From Bradyrhizobium sp. SZCCT0231 (GTDB taxonomy: Bacteria > Pseudomonadota > Alphaproteobacteria > Rhizobiales > Xanthobacteraceae): 64,000 nucleotides of DNA. The notes beneath the pieces were generated by a model that saw only the letters and a list, made by a program, of their open reading frames with translations, was not told the origin of the DNA and did no database searches. Below, piece by piece: positions 36,968-45,281 of this stretch. Location: positions 1 to 64,000 of the forward strand of contig NZ_JAFCKP010000009.1 of NCBI RefSeq assembly GCF_018130245.1. The letters run 5' to 3'. A program made the position numbers and the translations under genes. Each line of letters opens with the position of its first letter. The first letter of the stretch is position 1.

Positions 36968-38254
36968 TCAGCCCATCACCGACGCGCCGAGCAAAGCGAG
37001 GACGGCCAGCGCCATCAGCGCGGTGCCGAGCCAGCCCAGCGCGATCAGCCAGGAGCGGGCCCTGAAGCGGCCCATGATCGCGCGACTAGAGACGATCAAC
37101 ATCATCATCGCCATGATGGGAACGGCGACGATGCCGTTGAGCACCGCGCTCCACACCAGCATGTGGATCGAGTCGATCCCGGTGAAGCCGAGGCCGAAGC
37201 CGATGAGGGTTGCCGCGGCGATGATGGTGTAGAAGCCGGCCGCTTCGTCCGGCTTGGCCTCCAGCGTGGCACGCCAGCGGAAGATCTCTGCAACGCAATA
37301 AGCGGCCGAGCCCGCCAGCACCGGGATGGCAAGCAGGCCGGTGCCGATGATGCCGATCGCAAACAGGGCGAAGGTGAAATCCCCGGCGAGCGGCCGCAAC
37401 GCTTCAGCCGCTTCCGTCGCCGAACTGATGTTGGTGACGCCGTTGGCGTGCAGGACCGACGCCGTGGTGAGAATGATGAAGAAGGCGATGCCGTTGGAGA
37501 GCAGCATGCCGGAGATGGTGTCGGCCCTGATGCGCGCGAGCTCCGGGCTGCCGCCGTGCTCGAGTTGGCGGAGCGGCTTGTCACGCCCGCCCTGGTTCAT
37601 CTCCTCGACCTCCTGCGAAGCCTGCCAGAAGAACAGATAGGGGCTGATCGTGGTGCCGAGCACGGCGACCACCATCAGAAGATAATCGCCGCTGACATTT
37701 GCTTTCGGCCACACCGCGGCAAGCAGCGCCGTGCTCCAGGGAATCTTGACGGTGAAGGCGGTTGCGACATAGGCGAAGAGCGCAAGGGTGAGGAATTTCA
37801 GCACGGGCGAATAGCGGCGATAAGGCAGGAACACCTGGAGCAGGGTCGAGCCGGCCGCGAAGATCAGCGCGTGTTCGTGGTTCAGGCCGCCGATGACGAG
37901 CGAGAGCGCCTCGGCCATCGCGGCGATGTCGGCGGCGATGTTGAACGTGTTCGCGGTCACGAGCATGGCGACCAGTGCCAGAACCGCCCACCGCGGCGCG
38001 ACCTGCATGACGTTGGCGGCGAGCCCTTTGCCGGTGACGCGACCGATCCGCGCGCTGACGAGCTGGATCGCGATCATGAACGGCGTGGTCAGAAACACGG
38101 TCCACAGCAGACCGTAGCCGAATTGCGCGCCGGCCTGCGAATAGGTGGCGATGCCCGACGGATCGTCGTCGGCAGCTCCGGTGACGAGGCCGGGTCCCAA
38201 TCGTTGCAGCAGCGTCGGCGCGGCTTTCGTCGGGGTGGCGGCGCTGTCGCTCAT
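36968..38254 (-). CDS. Nramp-family divalent metal transporter
   Basis: The 428-residue membrane protein has about eleven helices. Helix 1 carries DDDPSGIATYSQAG, the variant of the DPGN metal-binding motif seen in Nramp-related magnesium or metal transporters, and helix 6 region has NGIAFFIILTTASVLH. The usual Met of helix 6 is not obvious, so the ion (Mn, Fe or Mg) cannot be read. A single gene convergent with the 94-residue membrane gene. Confidence 0.82.
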   Translation of the reverse strand: MSDSAATPTKAAPTLLQRLGPGLVTGAADDDPSGIATYSQAGAQFGYGLLWTVFLTTPFMIAIQLVSARIGRVTGKGLAANVMQVAPRWAVLALVAMLVTANTFNIAADIAAMAEALSLVIGGLNHEHALIFAAGSTLLQVFLPYRRYSPVLKFLTLALFAYVATAFTVKIPWSTALLAAVWPKANVSGDYLLMVVAVLGTTISPYLFFWQASQEVEEMNQGGRDKPLRQLEHGGSPELARIRADTISGMLLSNGIAFFIILTTASVLHANGVTNISSATEAAEALRPLAGDFTFALFAIGIIGTGLLAIPVLAGSAAYCVAEIFRWRATLEAKPDEAAGFYTIIAAATLIGFGLGFTGIDSIHMLVWSAVLNGIVAVPIMAMMMLIVSSRAIMGRFRARSWLIALGWLGTALMALAVLALLGASVMG

Positions 38255-38360
38255 GGAAGGGGGCCTCGAACGGGTGCAGGTGTCGTCTTACAAATGCGGA
38301 TCAGAGAACCTAAGTTCCCGTTGCCAGGCAGGCCCCAATTTCTGATAATACTAAATCAGC

Positions 38361-38446
38361 TTGCTCCGTCGGGCAAAACAGGTGTAGATTGCCATCATCG
38401 AGCAATTCACGACGTTACGGCCGTTCACTGGGCTTCGCGCCCGGTG
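38361..38446 (+). promoter_or_regulatory. Promoter-terminator unit, copy 1 (divergent)
   Basis: TTGCTC (38361-38366), the spacer CGTCGGGCAAAACAGGTG (18 bp) and TAGATT (38385-38390) are followed after 35 nt by a hairpin (38426-38433 paired with 38439-38446, one G-T pair) with no T-run. The final four spacer bases differ from the other copies and the terminator is weak, so this copy may be decayed. It lies upstream of the 61-residue gene but on the opposite strand. Confidence 0.5.
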
Positions 38447-38485
38447 GCGGATGTGGATGCCGGATGGAGGTGTTGCGCCCGCGTC

Positions 38486-38671
38486 CTACTTGACGCTGAC
38501 GAACATGCCCCAGGCGGCGGCCAGCGCCGCGCCGGTGAAGAGGACCACCGGATTGTCGCAGAACGTGCCGCCATAGCTGCACACGTTTGCTCCGAATTGG
38601 CCGAGCTCATGACGGCTCGCGGAATAGAACAGTCCCGACAGCACCAGCAATGCAGCGGCGACGTAGTACAT
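38486..38671 (-). CDS. Small two-segment membrane protein
   Basis: The 61-residue product has two hydrophobic segments (AAALLVLSGLFYSA near the start; VVLFTGAALAAAWGMFV near the end) linked by a loop with two Cys (NVCSYGGTFC). The Cys pair in the loop may be oxidised in the periplasm. No family identified. Confidence 0.55.
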   Translation of the reverse strand: MYYVAAALLVLSGLFYSASRHELGQFGANVCSYGGTFCDNPVVLFTGAALAAAWGMFVSVK

Positions 38672-38768
38672 TGAAGATCTCTCCAGCTTGCGCCCAGACG
38701 ACATGTCCCAACATGACGCGAAGAGATTTCGTTTCGCCGAATCCGCTTTGCTGCATTTAAGATAAAGT

Positions 38769-38872
38769 TTGATCCGTCGGGCAAAACACTGGCAAAATGA
38801 CATCATAGGCGAGCCGGCGTCATGATGACCGGCGCTCGACATCAAAAAGACCCCGCATCGCGGGGCCTTTTT
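38769..38872 (+). promoter_or_regulatory. Promoter-terminator unit, copy 2
   Basis: TTGATC (38769-38774), the conserved 18-bp spacer CGTCGGGCAAAACACTGG and CAAAAT (38793-38798) form the promoter. A strong terminator follows at 38844-38872: a near-perfect 13-bp stem containing CCCCGC-ATC-GCGGGG and T5. A transcript from here would be about 60-70 nt long unless the terminator is bypassed. It lies upstream of the short phage-like genes at 39024 and 39137. Confidence 0.65.
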
Positions 38873-39023
38873 CGTGTCGGAGCTTGTCGGGGTTGAGCAC
38901 ACGCCTCGGCAGGCGCCGTGCAGATCGCCCTGATGAAACACGCCTGAAACAGTGCTGAAACCAGATCGTCCTGAACTCCCCCGGGCCGAGCCTCGACCAA
39001 CGGAGCGAACAGGAGAAACAATC

Positions 39024-39128
39024 ATGATCCAGATCGGTTCGAAGGAAGAAGTCGCGCTGTTGCTGGCGCTGTTCGGCACCCATACCCAGCCGGTGAAGCG
39101 GCCGAAGCCGAAATCGCAGCAGAGCTGA
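39024..39128 (+). CDS. Very small phage-type protein
   Basis: The 34-residue product (MIQIGSKEEVALLLALFGTH then a Lys/Pro-rich tail) has a strong AGGAGAAA site upstream. Function unknown. It sits 152 bp downstream of promoter-terminator copy 2 and 8 bp before the next gene, suggesting co-transcription when termination is overcome. Confidence 0.5.
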   Translation: MIQIGSKEEVALLLALFGTHTQPVKRPKPKSQQS

Positions 39129-39136
39129 GAGAACTC

Positions 39137-39385
39137 ATGCCTGGCTTGGCCGAATGCCAGAGCCTGTTGCGGCTCCTGATCGCCAGGGGCGACCCCAAGG
39201 CGATCCCGCTCGCCAAGGGCGCCATCGATCAGTTTCTGAACACGGCGCCGGTGAGCGCCCGTGGGCGCGGCCTGCGCGTGCTCCAGCGCGACGCACTCGA
39301 CCAGCACGATGTCGCGGTTGGCGTGCAGCGCTCGTTCGCCGAGACGGTGGACGCCTATATCGAGCGCAAGCTTGCGGAGGAGTAA
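39137..39385 (+). CDS. Small phage-type protein
   Basis: The 82-residue helical product (SLLRLLIARGDPKAIPLAKG, then FAETVDAYIERKLAEE) follows the 34-residue gene after 8 bp. I do not recognise a family; similar small proteins accompany Rhizobiales prophages. No signal peptide. Confidence 0.55.
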   Translation: MPGLAECQSLLRLLIARGDPKAIPLAKGAIDQFLNTAPVSARGRGLRVLQRDALDQHDVAVGVQRSFAETVDAYIERKLAEE

Positions 39386-39412
39386 GGGGCGTCGCGATCG
39401 CAGGTTACACGA

Positions 39413-39634
39413 TCATTGACGCGTCAGTGTCGGGCGGGATGGCTCGGGCGGCCGAGACTGCTCGGACTCCAGCACGGCGATCTTGCGGTCGAGCTGCCAG
39501 ACCTCGACCTTGCCCAGCCGCGTGAACTGCTTCGCAAAAGCCAGCGCGGAAGAATCGGACGGAGCCTCGAACGCTTCGGCGGAGCGGAAGATGCCATTCT
39601 CGCCGACGAGATAAGCGCGATATTGCTGCGTCAT
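39413..39634 (-). CDS. Small conserved-type protein in phage-like region
   Basis: The 73-residue product (MTQQYRAYLVGENGIFR) has a beta-rich start followed by a charged tail. From memory such MTQQYRAYLVG proteins are frequent small Bradyrhizobium genes. It shares an ATGA overlap with the following gene on the same strand, so the two are translationally linked. Confidence 0.6.
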   Translation of the reverse strand: MTQQYRAYLVGENGIFRSAEAFEAPSDSSALAFAKQFTRLGKVEVWQLDRKIAVLESEQSRPPEPSRPTLTRQ

Positions 39635-39831
39635 GTCGGCGCCCTCAGGCCGCGCGAGCGTAGCCACGCCTCGATCTGCATGGCCGTCTCGTCCTGACGC
39701 GCCTGGCGCAGCAGCATCTCGCGGCGGTGCCCCGGCGCCAGCGTGCGCGCTTCCGCGCGGCAGCGAGCGGCCTCGTCCGCAAGTCTTTCGTGCAAGGTTC
39801 TGGTCTGTTTGAAACGACGCCGTGTCAGCAT
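39631..39831 (-). CDS. Small helical protein
   Basis: The 66-residue product starts MLTRRRFKQTRTLHERL and is Arg/Glu-rich, with coiled-coil character (AARCRAEARTLAPGHRRE). It is upstream of and overlaps the 73-residue gene by 4 bp. No known function. Intergenic 39832-40166 holds no further gene that I can support. Confidence 0.55.
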   Translation of the reverse strand: MLTRRRFKQTRTLHERLADEAARCRAEARTLAPGHRREMLLRQARQDETAMQIEAWLRSRGLRAPT

Positions 39832-40166
39832 GGCGCTGCTCCGTCGTTGGAGGTCGGGCGGGAGCGCAATTGGCGTTCTCATCACCGATGAATGCCAAGG
39901 GCCTTGCGGTGATGAATTAACCTTACGCGGCTTGCGGCGGAGAGTCTGTATCATTTGGTATGCCCGCAGATTAAATTTTCTGGTGTGATTTCAGCGCTTT
40001 GAGCCACTTACTCAACTTGAGTGCATCGTGAGACCTAAGTTCACTATTGAACCAAAGCGACCTCAGGTAGTTTGCATGACATCACCGGCCAAGGCTTTAA
40101 GTCCGTAGGCGTCGGTGGCTGAGAGACCGATCGTGCTCCCGCCTGCAAAGCAAAGGGAGCACCGGG

Positions 40167-40331
40167 ATGCGAGTCTATCGGCCGTTGCCTGCCGATCATG
40201 AGCAGGCCGAATACATGCTGCGGATCGCGCGCGAATGCCGCGAGCTGTTGAAGCAACCGCCACCCGATACGTTTCTTGGGCGCAAGACGCAGGACGTGCC
40301 TCCGAAGGAGGAGGGCAGCGACGTCGGATGA
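40167..40331 (+). CDS. Small charged protein
   Basis: The 54-residue product starts MRVYRPLPADHEQAEYML and is strongly charged. GGGAG lies about 10 nt before the ATG. It is not recognised. It lies between the minus-strand pair and the SOS-type promoter at 40554. Confidence 0.45.
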   Translation: MRVYRPLPADHEQAEYMLRIARECRELLKQPPPDTFLGRKTQDVPPKEEGSDVG

Positions 40332-40553
40332 CGGGTGGCGATGCGCACGTGCTTCGAATGGCGTACGCCAGACAATGTGTCATATGTGACTGAACTTTGA
40401 AGGATGCGTGGAGGTCGGCGGGCCTCAGGGCATGTTGTTCGAAGACGCGTCGGATCTCCCTCTGATCGTGCGCCGAAGATCTTAAAGGGCGCTCTCTGCC
40501 GATCACCGCTGGTCCCGCTGCGGGGGTGGCGAGACGAGCGCAGAATGTTTTAT

Positions 40554-40581
40554 TGACATTGTTCCCGATTTGTTCTAACCT
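40554..40581 (+). promoter_or_regulatory. Promoter with exact LexA-type box (site 1)
   Basis: TTGACA (40554-40559), a 17-bp spacer and TAACCT form a sigma-70-like promoter. The spacer holds GTTC (40561-40564), CCGATTT and GTTC (40572-40575), an exact match to the alphaproteobacterial LexA motif GTTC-N7-GTTC. It lies 62 bp upstream of the DUF4261 gene. Five sites of this layout occur in the accessory region. Confidence 0.6.
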
Positions 40582-40643
40582 CTCAAAGGTTCAACCTCTG
40601 AGCGAGACGTGCGTCTCGCCTGAAGCGTTCGGCGGGGCAGTTC

Positions 40644-41429
40644 ATGAGTAACTCGTTTATTACTTTTGTCTTGTTGGACAGGCCGGTCACTCCCGACATG
40701 GCCGCCGTCGCCAAGATCCTTCGCGCGCGACATCCGGATTTGATGACGGAGCCGAACGATCCTGGCGAGCGACAGATCAAAGCAAGCTCGCCGCTCCTTC
40801 GCTGCGGCAACCAGCTTGTCGCCGTCATGCCGATGCCGTCCCCGATACCGGACGATGCCAGTCTGTGGAAGCGCGCTGCCACAATATGGCCGGAGGGCAA
40901 GGCGGTGGCCGCCCGGCATCGCGGTCACCTGGTCGTCTCGGCGCTGGCAACGAACGAGAGTCCTCTCGTCGCCGCGCGCGTCACCACCGCGGTGGTCGGT
41001 GCGTTGATCGCCGCCATGCCGGAATGTTGCGGCGTGGTTTGGGATGGCCGGGTGGCGCGACCGTCCGGCCTTTGGTTGGAAGAGTCGAGCCGCTCCTTTG
41101 CACCGTTTCCCAGCTATCCCTTTACACTGTGGGTCGACATTCTTCCCTTCCAGTCGGATAGGAAGATCGGTGCGATCACTGTCGGGTTGTCGACCTTCGT
41201 GGGACGCGAGATCGAGTTCGAGACCGCCAAGCTGACGCTGTCCGAACTGATCGACAAGGTGGCCGGGCTTTCGGTCTATCTGGTCGAGCACGGCAACGTG
41301 GTGAAGGATGGCGACACGATCGGTGCAAGCAGAACCGAGCGGATCGTGGTTCAGTATCGGAATTCCGAGGTGTTCAGTGGGTTGCCCGTGTTTTCATGCA
41401 CGGATGACGTCGCAGACTCCTTTCAATGA
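40644..41429 (+). CDS. DUF4261 protein, possible immunity or T6SS-neighbour protein
   Basis: The 261-residue protein fits the DUF4261 pattern: FVLLDRPV near the start, LVAVMPMPSPIP near residue 55, FTLWVDILPF near 155 and VVKDGDTIGAS near 217. DUF4261 genes frequently neighbour polymorphic toxins and type VI effectors and are suspected immunity proteins, a role not proved here. No signal peptide, so cytoplasmic. LexA-type site 1 lies directly upstream. No effector follows it before promoter-terminator copy 3, so its partner is unclear. Confidence 0.75.
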   Translation: MSNSFITFVLLDRPVTPDMAAVAKILRARHPDLMTEPNDPGERQIKASSPLLRCGNQLVAVMPMPSPIPDDASLWKRAATIWPEGKAVAARHRGHLVVSALATNESPLVAARVTTAVVGALIAAMPECCGVVWDGRVARPSGLWLEESSRSFAPFPSYPFTLWVDILPFQSDRKIGAITVGLSTFVGREIEFETAKLTLSELIDKVAGLSVYLVEHGNVVKDGDTIGASRTERIVVQYRNSEVFSGLPVFSCTDDVADSFQ

Positions 41430-41475
41430 CTGCTCAGAACTTGCATGCCGCGTGGTGCGCCTCGCGAGCCCATCA

Positions 41476-41556
41476 TTGACACGTCGGGCAAAACACTGGC
41501 AGGATGGCATCATCGAAAGATTTTAAGATCGAGCCCGCGGGATTCCGCGGGCTTTA
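41476..41556 (+). promoter_or_regulatory. Promoter-terminator unit, copy 3
   Basis: TTGACA (41476-41481), the 18-bp spacer CGTCGGGCAAAACACTGG and CAGGAT (41500-41505) are followed by a perfect 9-bp terminator stem (41532-41540 with 41545-41553) and TTTATT. The transcript from the expected start would be about 45 nt. It lies 35 bp before the Imm11-like gene, so readthrough would express that cassette. Confidence 0.65.
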
Positions 41557-41590
41557 TTGTGGGCCGAGCGATAGGCAAGAGCGACAAACG

Positions 41591-42214
41591 ATGCCCGTGT
41601 CAGGTATTGGAGGGCGAAAGAAAAAGGCGTCGAAGCTCTATAAGGTCGGACGGGATTTTAGGATTAGCACGTCGGCCGGTTGGAACATGGAAAATTTCGA
41701 CGCCTTGGGCGTCGGCCCCGTGCTTGATTCACCACGAGGCAAGCGGAGCTTTCCTCCGCTCTTAGAAACGCCGCGGCTGCTGATCGCCAGATCTCTCGGG
41801 CGGCCGCCGGCCGACTGGGAGCCATTTCACGACTTTTGGCTCGTGTCCGATCGGATGAAGAACGTTCTCGAAACGGTGGACAGAGAGGGGGTTGCTTTTC
41901 TGAGATGCGAAACGCGGTCGCTGAGAGGGGAAGCACCGGTATATTGGCTTTGCGATATCGTCCGTGAGCTCGATGTCATCGACGAGGAGAAGTCGAATTT
42001 TAAAGTCCTGGACGATGGGACTGATTTCAGGCGGTACAGTCTCATGGCTTCGGATTCAAGCTACGTTTTTCGCGAAGAGGTTATCGGTGCGGCTCATGTC
42101 TTCCGAGCCCGCTTTTTGAACGAAGTTATTTGTGATCAAGCAATGAAGGACGCCTGTAAAGCTGCCGGCCTGAAAGGCCTGAGATTTGGAGATGCCTATA
42201 GCAACTGGGCTTAA
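41591..42214 (+). CDS. Imm11/DUF1629-like immunity protein
   Basis: The 207-residue cytoplasmic protein has the pattern of the DUF1629 (Imm11, MXAN_0049-like) family: DFWLVSDRMKNVLETVD near residue 85 and YWLCDIVRELDVIDEE near residue 117. The family is associated with polymorphic toxin immunity. It precedes the 534-residue effector gene on the same strand with a 320-bp gap. Local GC is lower than in the flanking phage genes. The start is not certain; a downstream ATG begins MENFDALGVG. Confidence 0.75.
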   Translation: MPVSGIGGRKKKASKLYKVGRDFRISTSAGWNMENFDALGVGPVLDSPRGKRSFPPLLETPRLLIARSLGRPPADWEPFHDFWLVSDRMKNVLETVDREGVAFLRCETRSLRGEAPVYWLCDIVRELDVIDEEKSNFKVLDDGTDFRRYSLMASDSSYVFREEVIGAAHVFRARFLNEVICDQAMKDACKAAGLKGLRFGDAYSNWA

Positions 42215-42533
42215 TCCTGACCGCTTTCTTGCACTGAGCTACGTCGAAACTCTCACGAGGCTCGATGATCTATCGACGCACGCGAAATCGTCCGCGTTCG
42301 AAGGTGCTTGCGCATTGTCGGCGCGGGGGATTCTCACGATCTTCGTGATGTAGCCCAAACCACTGCTGTCCCGAACTCTTCAGCCGACGCGGACGGCGGC
42401 GGCAGCTTCCTGCCACACGATTCCGGGCCCGCCTCCACCGATACGACCGCAAATACAGAGGCCGGCGTTCCTCGCTGGCCCTCCAACCAACATTCAAACC
42501 AGAAACGCCGGCTGCAATTCAGGAGCAGCTCGG
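42215..42533. other. Gap between Imm11-like gene and effector gene
   Basis: No convincing gene in these 319 bases. An open plus-strand frame from about 42308 to 42559 reads as Pro/Ser/Asp-rich low complexity and may be a remnant of an effector linker. No LexA-type box or promoter-terminator unit is present. Confidence 0.4.
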
Positions 42534-44138
42534 ATGCTTGCGCACGGCAGGAGCCGTAATTTCATGTTTCATAATCACCATATTCTACTTCAGCATCTCG
42601 CTGACCACCGGGTTATCCGCCTCTTACGTGGGCGGTTCGAAGTTGACGCAATTAGAAATCGTATGAATTTGCCCTCCAGGCAGGGGGTGGCAACCGATCT
42701 GAGTGCGAGCCCCCATACTGGTGGCCATCTGGGGGAGTATCTTCGGGGGTTCGGCGGCTATCTAAGGGAGGTAGAAAAATCTCCGAGGTACGCGGCGGCT
42801 CTCGCGGGTGACGCGCGTGAGCTTGATGAACTGGTTTCGGACGTGAACGCACTTGTGGCGGCTGCCAAGTACGCGCTGGCGAACGGTCATCTTTTTGCCA
42901 ACACCCCTAAGGGGATGATGCCCGAAAACGCAAATGCGGTGAACAAGCAATGGTTCGAAAACTGGAGAAAATATGCCGCCGATAATCAGACGCAGATCCA
43001 GCAGATGCAGGAGACAGTGGATCAATATCTCGCCGCTGGTCACCCGGATGCGGCCTTGGCTTTTCCACTTCTCTCACCGACCAGCGGTCTCAGCATGGCA
43101 GAGAGGATCGAGATCCTGAAGCGTTTCCCGAAAGGCTCTCCGATCTCGCTGCAATTCACCAACGTTGGACCTGTCCCTAACCTGCCCGGTCTCGTTCCGC
43201 CGTTCGTCAATACTCGTTTGCCAGGCTTTATTCCTCCTTCGCTTGAGGGATTGAACGAACCGGAAGGATTTACGCCTGGCAATCCGCTTCTCACGTATGG
43301 ATTGCCGGGATTCCCGGCGACCAATCCTCAAGGCTTTGGACAACTACCTCCTACTACTGGGGTGGCCGAGAATCCTTTAGTGCTCAAGTTTGACCCAGCA
43401 ACCGGTTGGCCCCTTCCATTCTCCGAACGCTCACCGATATTGGACCCCGGCGCTCCGTCTCATGCAACGCCGCCCGCTGGCCTCTACATGGGAGCAGGAC
43501 TTGCCGCAGCTGCGGTGTTGGCGCCACAATTCTTGCCGCTCTGGGCTCGGATAGGGGTTGCTGGGCTAGCTGCTAGCGCACCGACGCTAGCAACTGCTGG
43601 GACTGGCGACGGAGGAGTGTTCTCCACCGGAGCACCCAGATATGATCCATTCAATCGCGATCAGACGAGCAGCTATGTTGGCGGCTTAGATGCGGGCCCT
43701 TGGTCGAACGAAGATGCCAAAACGATCGCAACGCCCTTAGTGATGGACCACCGCGGAGATCAGGACGAGACCTCTGAGGGACCGGCTCGGCAGCCGCAAG
43801 CGCTTCAATCAGGAGTCTCGCGCTTAAGCGGATCAGTCGCGCCCGAAGATGTCCGGCGTCTCGCCCGTGTGAATGAGGCGAACGCGGGCAGCGTGTTCAC
43901 GACGGGCAGTGCGCCAGTCCCGTATCTGCCGTCTACCGAATTCGACGAGCGGTTTGGCAGTTGGACGGCCGCTGGCGGCCAACAGCCGCAACCGAGCAAG
44001 CCGATCAGCGTGTTTGCGGACGAGCCGAGTTACCTCATTCCTCCACCCATCTTCGGAGTGGACGGCCCCGGCAATCCGCACAATGACGGTGAGGAATGGT
44101 TCTCGCGCTGGATACGGCCTTTGCTTCGGCCGGAATAA
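42534..44138 (+). CDS. Putative effector with conserved C-terminal tail (E1)
   Basis: The 534-residue product has an unrecognised N-terminal half, a Pro/Gly-rich linker, a hydrophobic stretch at about residues 316-352 that could span a membrane, and a C-terminal module. The module carries VRRLARVNEANAG, FDERFGSWT and the tail EEWFSRWIRPLLRPE. The same module elements appear in other proteins of this array. It follows the Imm11-like gene and ends 27 bp before promoter-terminator copy 4. The start is uncertain; 42564 and 42663 are alternatives. Toxin activity is inferred from context. Confidence 0.65.
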   Translation: MLAHGRSRNFMFHNHHILLQHLADHRVIRLLRGRFEVDAIRNRMNLPSRQGVATDLSASPHTGGHLGEYLRGFGGYLREVEKSPRYAAALAGDARELDELVSDVNALVAAAKYALANGHLFANTPKGMMPENANAVNKQWFENWRKYAADNQTQIQQMQETVDQYLAAGHPDAALAFPLLSPTSGLSMAERIEILKRFPKGSPISLQFTNVGPVPNLPGLVPPFVNTRLPGFIPPSLEGLNEPEGFTPGNPLLTYGLPGFPATNPQGFGQLPPTTGVAENPLVLKFDPATGWPLPFSERSPILDPGAPSHATPPAGLYMGAGLAAAAVLAPQFLPLWARIGVAGLAASAPTLATAGTGDGGVFSTGAPRYDPFNRDQTSSYVGGLDAGPWSNEDAKTIATPLVMDHRGDQDETSEGPARQPQALQSGVSRLSGSVAPEDVRRLARVNEANAGSVFTTGSAPVPYLPSTEFDERFGSWTAAGGQQPQPSKPISVFADEPSYLIPPPIFGVDGPGNPHNDGEEWFSRWIRPLLRPE

Positions 44139-44165
44139 AGTTCGTGGCGGAGCGAGAACAGTCAT

Positions 44166-44252
44166 TTGACACGTCGGGCAAAACACTGGCAGAATGGCAT
44201 CATCGAAAGAGTTTGGTTCGGCCCGCGCGGCGTAATCCGCGGCGGGCTTTTT
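44166..44252 (+). promoter_or_regulatory. Promoter-terminator unit, copy 4
   Basis: TTGACA (44166-44171), the 18-bp spacer CGTCGGGCAAAACACTGG and CAGAAT (44190-44195), then a conserved leader ending GTTTGGTTCG, then a GC-rich hairpin (44221-44247) with T5. A transcript would be about 45-50 nt. It sits between the E1 stop and copy 5. Confidence 0.65.
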
Positions 44253-44295
44253 CATGTCACGCTTCGCGTGACGACAATCGCATTCAACACAGGGT

Positions 44296-44383
44296 TTGAC
44301 ACGTCGGGCAAAACACCGGCAGAATGACATCATCGAGACGAGTTTGGTTCGCCCGCGCGGAGACATCCGCCGCGGGTTTTTTC
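44296..44383 (+). promoter_or_regulatory. Promoter-terminator unit, copy 5
   Basis: TTGACA (44296-44301), spacer CGTCGGGCAAAACACCGG (one change from consensus) and CAGAAT (44320-44325), then GTTTGGTTCG and a terminator stem (44352-44376) with T6. The tandem arrangement with copy 4 suggests duplication. It is the nearest upstream promoter for the terminase-like genes at 44636 and beyond. Confidence 0.65.
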
Positions 44384-44635
44384 GTCTCGGTTACGAGATC
44401 GGACGGCGGCGGCGCATTACGGCCACGCACTCGCTTGATACGCGTTCATGGAGCGCCGATCGGCGCGCCGTCGTCCGAACCATTGCTGGCCGTGCACGCG
44501 CGAACGTGTCGGCCCGCGGCGCCGGGCTTGTTGCCCGCGCCGCTGCGGTCTCCGGGACCGGAGATAGGGTTCGCGCCCGAAACGATCGCGCCTCGTTGTG
44601 CGATCTGCCGCGCATTTTCTTCACAAGGAGAGAAG

Positions 44636-44707
44636 ATGACCGCTTACCTGATATCGCTCGCCGTCGCGGGCCTCGTTGCCATCGTGCTGTGGGAGACGTT
44701 CTCGTGA
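44636..44707 (+). CDS. Very small membrane peptide of phage cluster
   Basis: The 23-residue peptide is almost entirely one membrane helix (LISLAVAGLVAIVLWE). A strong AAGGAG lies upstream. Its stop overlaps the GTG of the terminase-small-like gene by 4 bp (GTGA), which supports it being translated. It could be a holin-like or leader peptide; size makes assignment unsafe. Confidence 0.5.
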   Translation: MTAYLISLAVAGLVAIVLWETFS

Positions 44708-45045
44708 GCGAGGACATCATCGAATGTGAGCCCGAGCGTGCACCAGTCCGCTTGCCCACGCGAGGGAAGACGTCGCGGGCGCGCACCCTGACCGAGATCC
44801 GCTCGCTTGCGCGCAGCCACAGCAGGACGGCCATCAGGGTGCTCGTCGGCATCATGCGCAGCGAGGACGCGACGCCGGCGGCGCGCGTCTCGGCCGCCAA
44901 TGCGATCCTCGATCGCGGTTGGGGCAAGGCCGCCCAACCGGTGGAGAACGGCGAGGACGTGGCGCTGGAATTGATTGACCGGATCGAGCGCATCATCGTG
45001 CATCCGCGGAGCTCAAACAGCGGTGACGCCGTTCACGACGCTTGA
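44704..45045 (+). CDS. Phage terminase small-subunit-like protein
   Basis: The 113-residue protein has a basic helical core (LTEIRSLARSHSRTAIRVLV) and the phage-type stretch ARVSAANAILDRGWGKAAQP, common in small proteins directly upstream of terminase large subunits in Rhizobiales prophages. In an undisturbed prophage it would adjoin the large terminase, but here a 2.6-kb cassette intervenes. Assignment rests on context and that motif. Confidence 0.65.
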   Translation: MSEDIIECEPERAPVRLPTRGKTSRARTLTEIRSLARSHSRTAIRVLVGIMRSEDATPAARVSAANAILDRGWGKAAQPVENGEDVALELIDRIERIIVHPRSSNSGDAVHDA

Positions 45046-45087
45046 GACAGCGGAGATCCCGATGTGCAATTGCGCCTCGATTGATCG

Positions 45088-45178
45088 TTGACCCGTCGGG
45101 CAAAACACTGGCAGAATGGCATCATCGAGAGAGGTTGGTGTTGCCCCGCGCGGACGCAATCCGGCGCGGGTTTTCGTC
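45088..45178 (+). promoter_or_regulatory. Promoter-terminator unit, copy 6
   Basis: TTGACC (45088-45093), the 18-bp spacer CGTCGGGCAAAACACTGG and CAGAAT (45112-45117), then a GGTTGGTG leader and a GC-rich hairpin (45144-45170) with T4. It lies at the start of the cassette inserted after the small terminase gene, immediately before a decayed effector remnant. Confidence 0.65.
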
Positions 45179-45181
45179 TTG

Positions 45182-45271
45182 ATGCCTTCGGCAAATTGCT
45201 GGTCCGCTGCGGCGGCGAGGTACGGAGTGTCAGCCGAAGCGATCGCTGGCGGTTCGACCCAAGAGCTATGA
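45182..45271 (+). pseudogene. N-terminal remnant of an E2-type effector
   Basis: The frame encodes 29 residues ending at a stop (45269-45271). AAAARYGVSAEAIAGGSTQEL closely matches AAAARYGVPPEAIAGALAQEL in the effector at 46328. DNA identity is high over 45211-45270. It is a duplicated and truncated effector start lying before the intact-looking copy, consistent with cassette turnover. Confidence 0.6.
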
Positions 45272-45281
45272 TACGGCCAGA

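Noticed and set aside
37000-38200. Antisense frame opposite the Nramp-type gene
   Set aside because: Frame opposite strong coding sequence; composition Arg/Gly/His-rich without domains.
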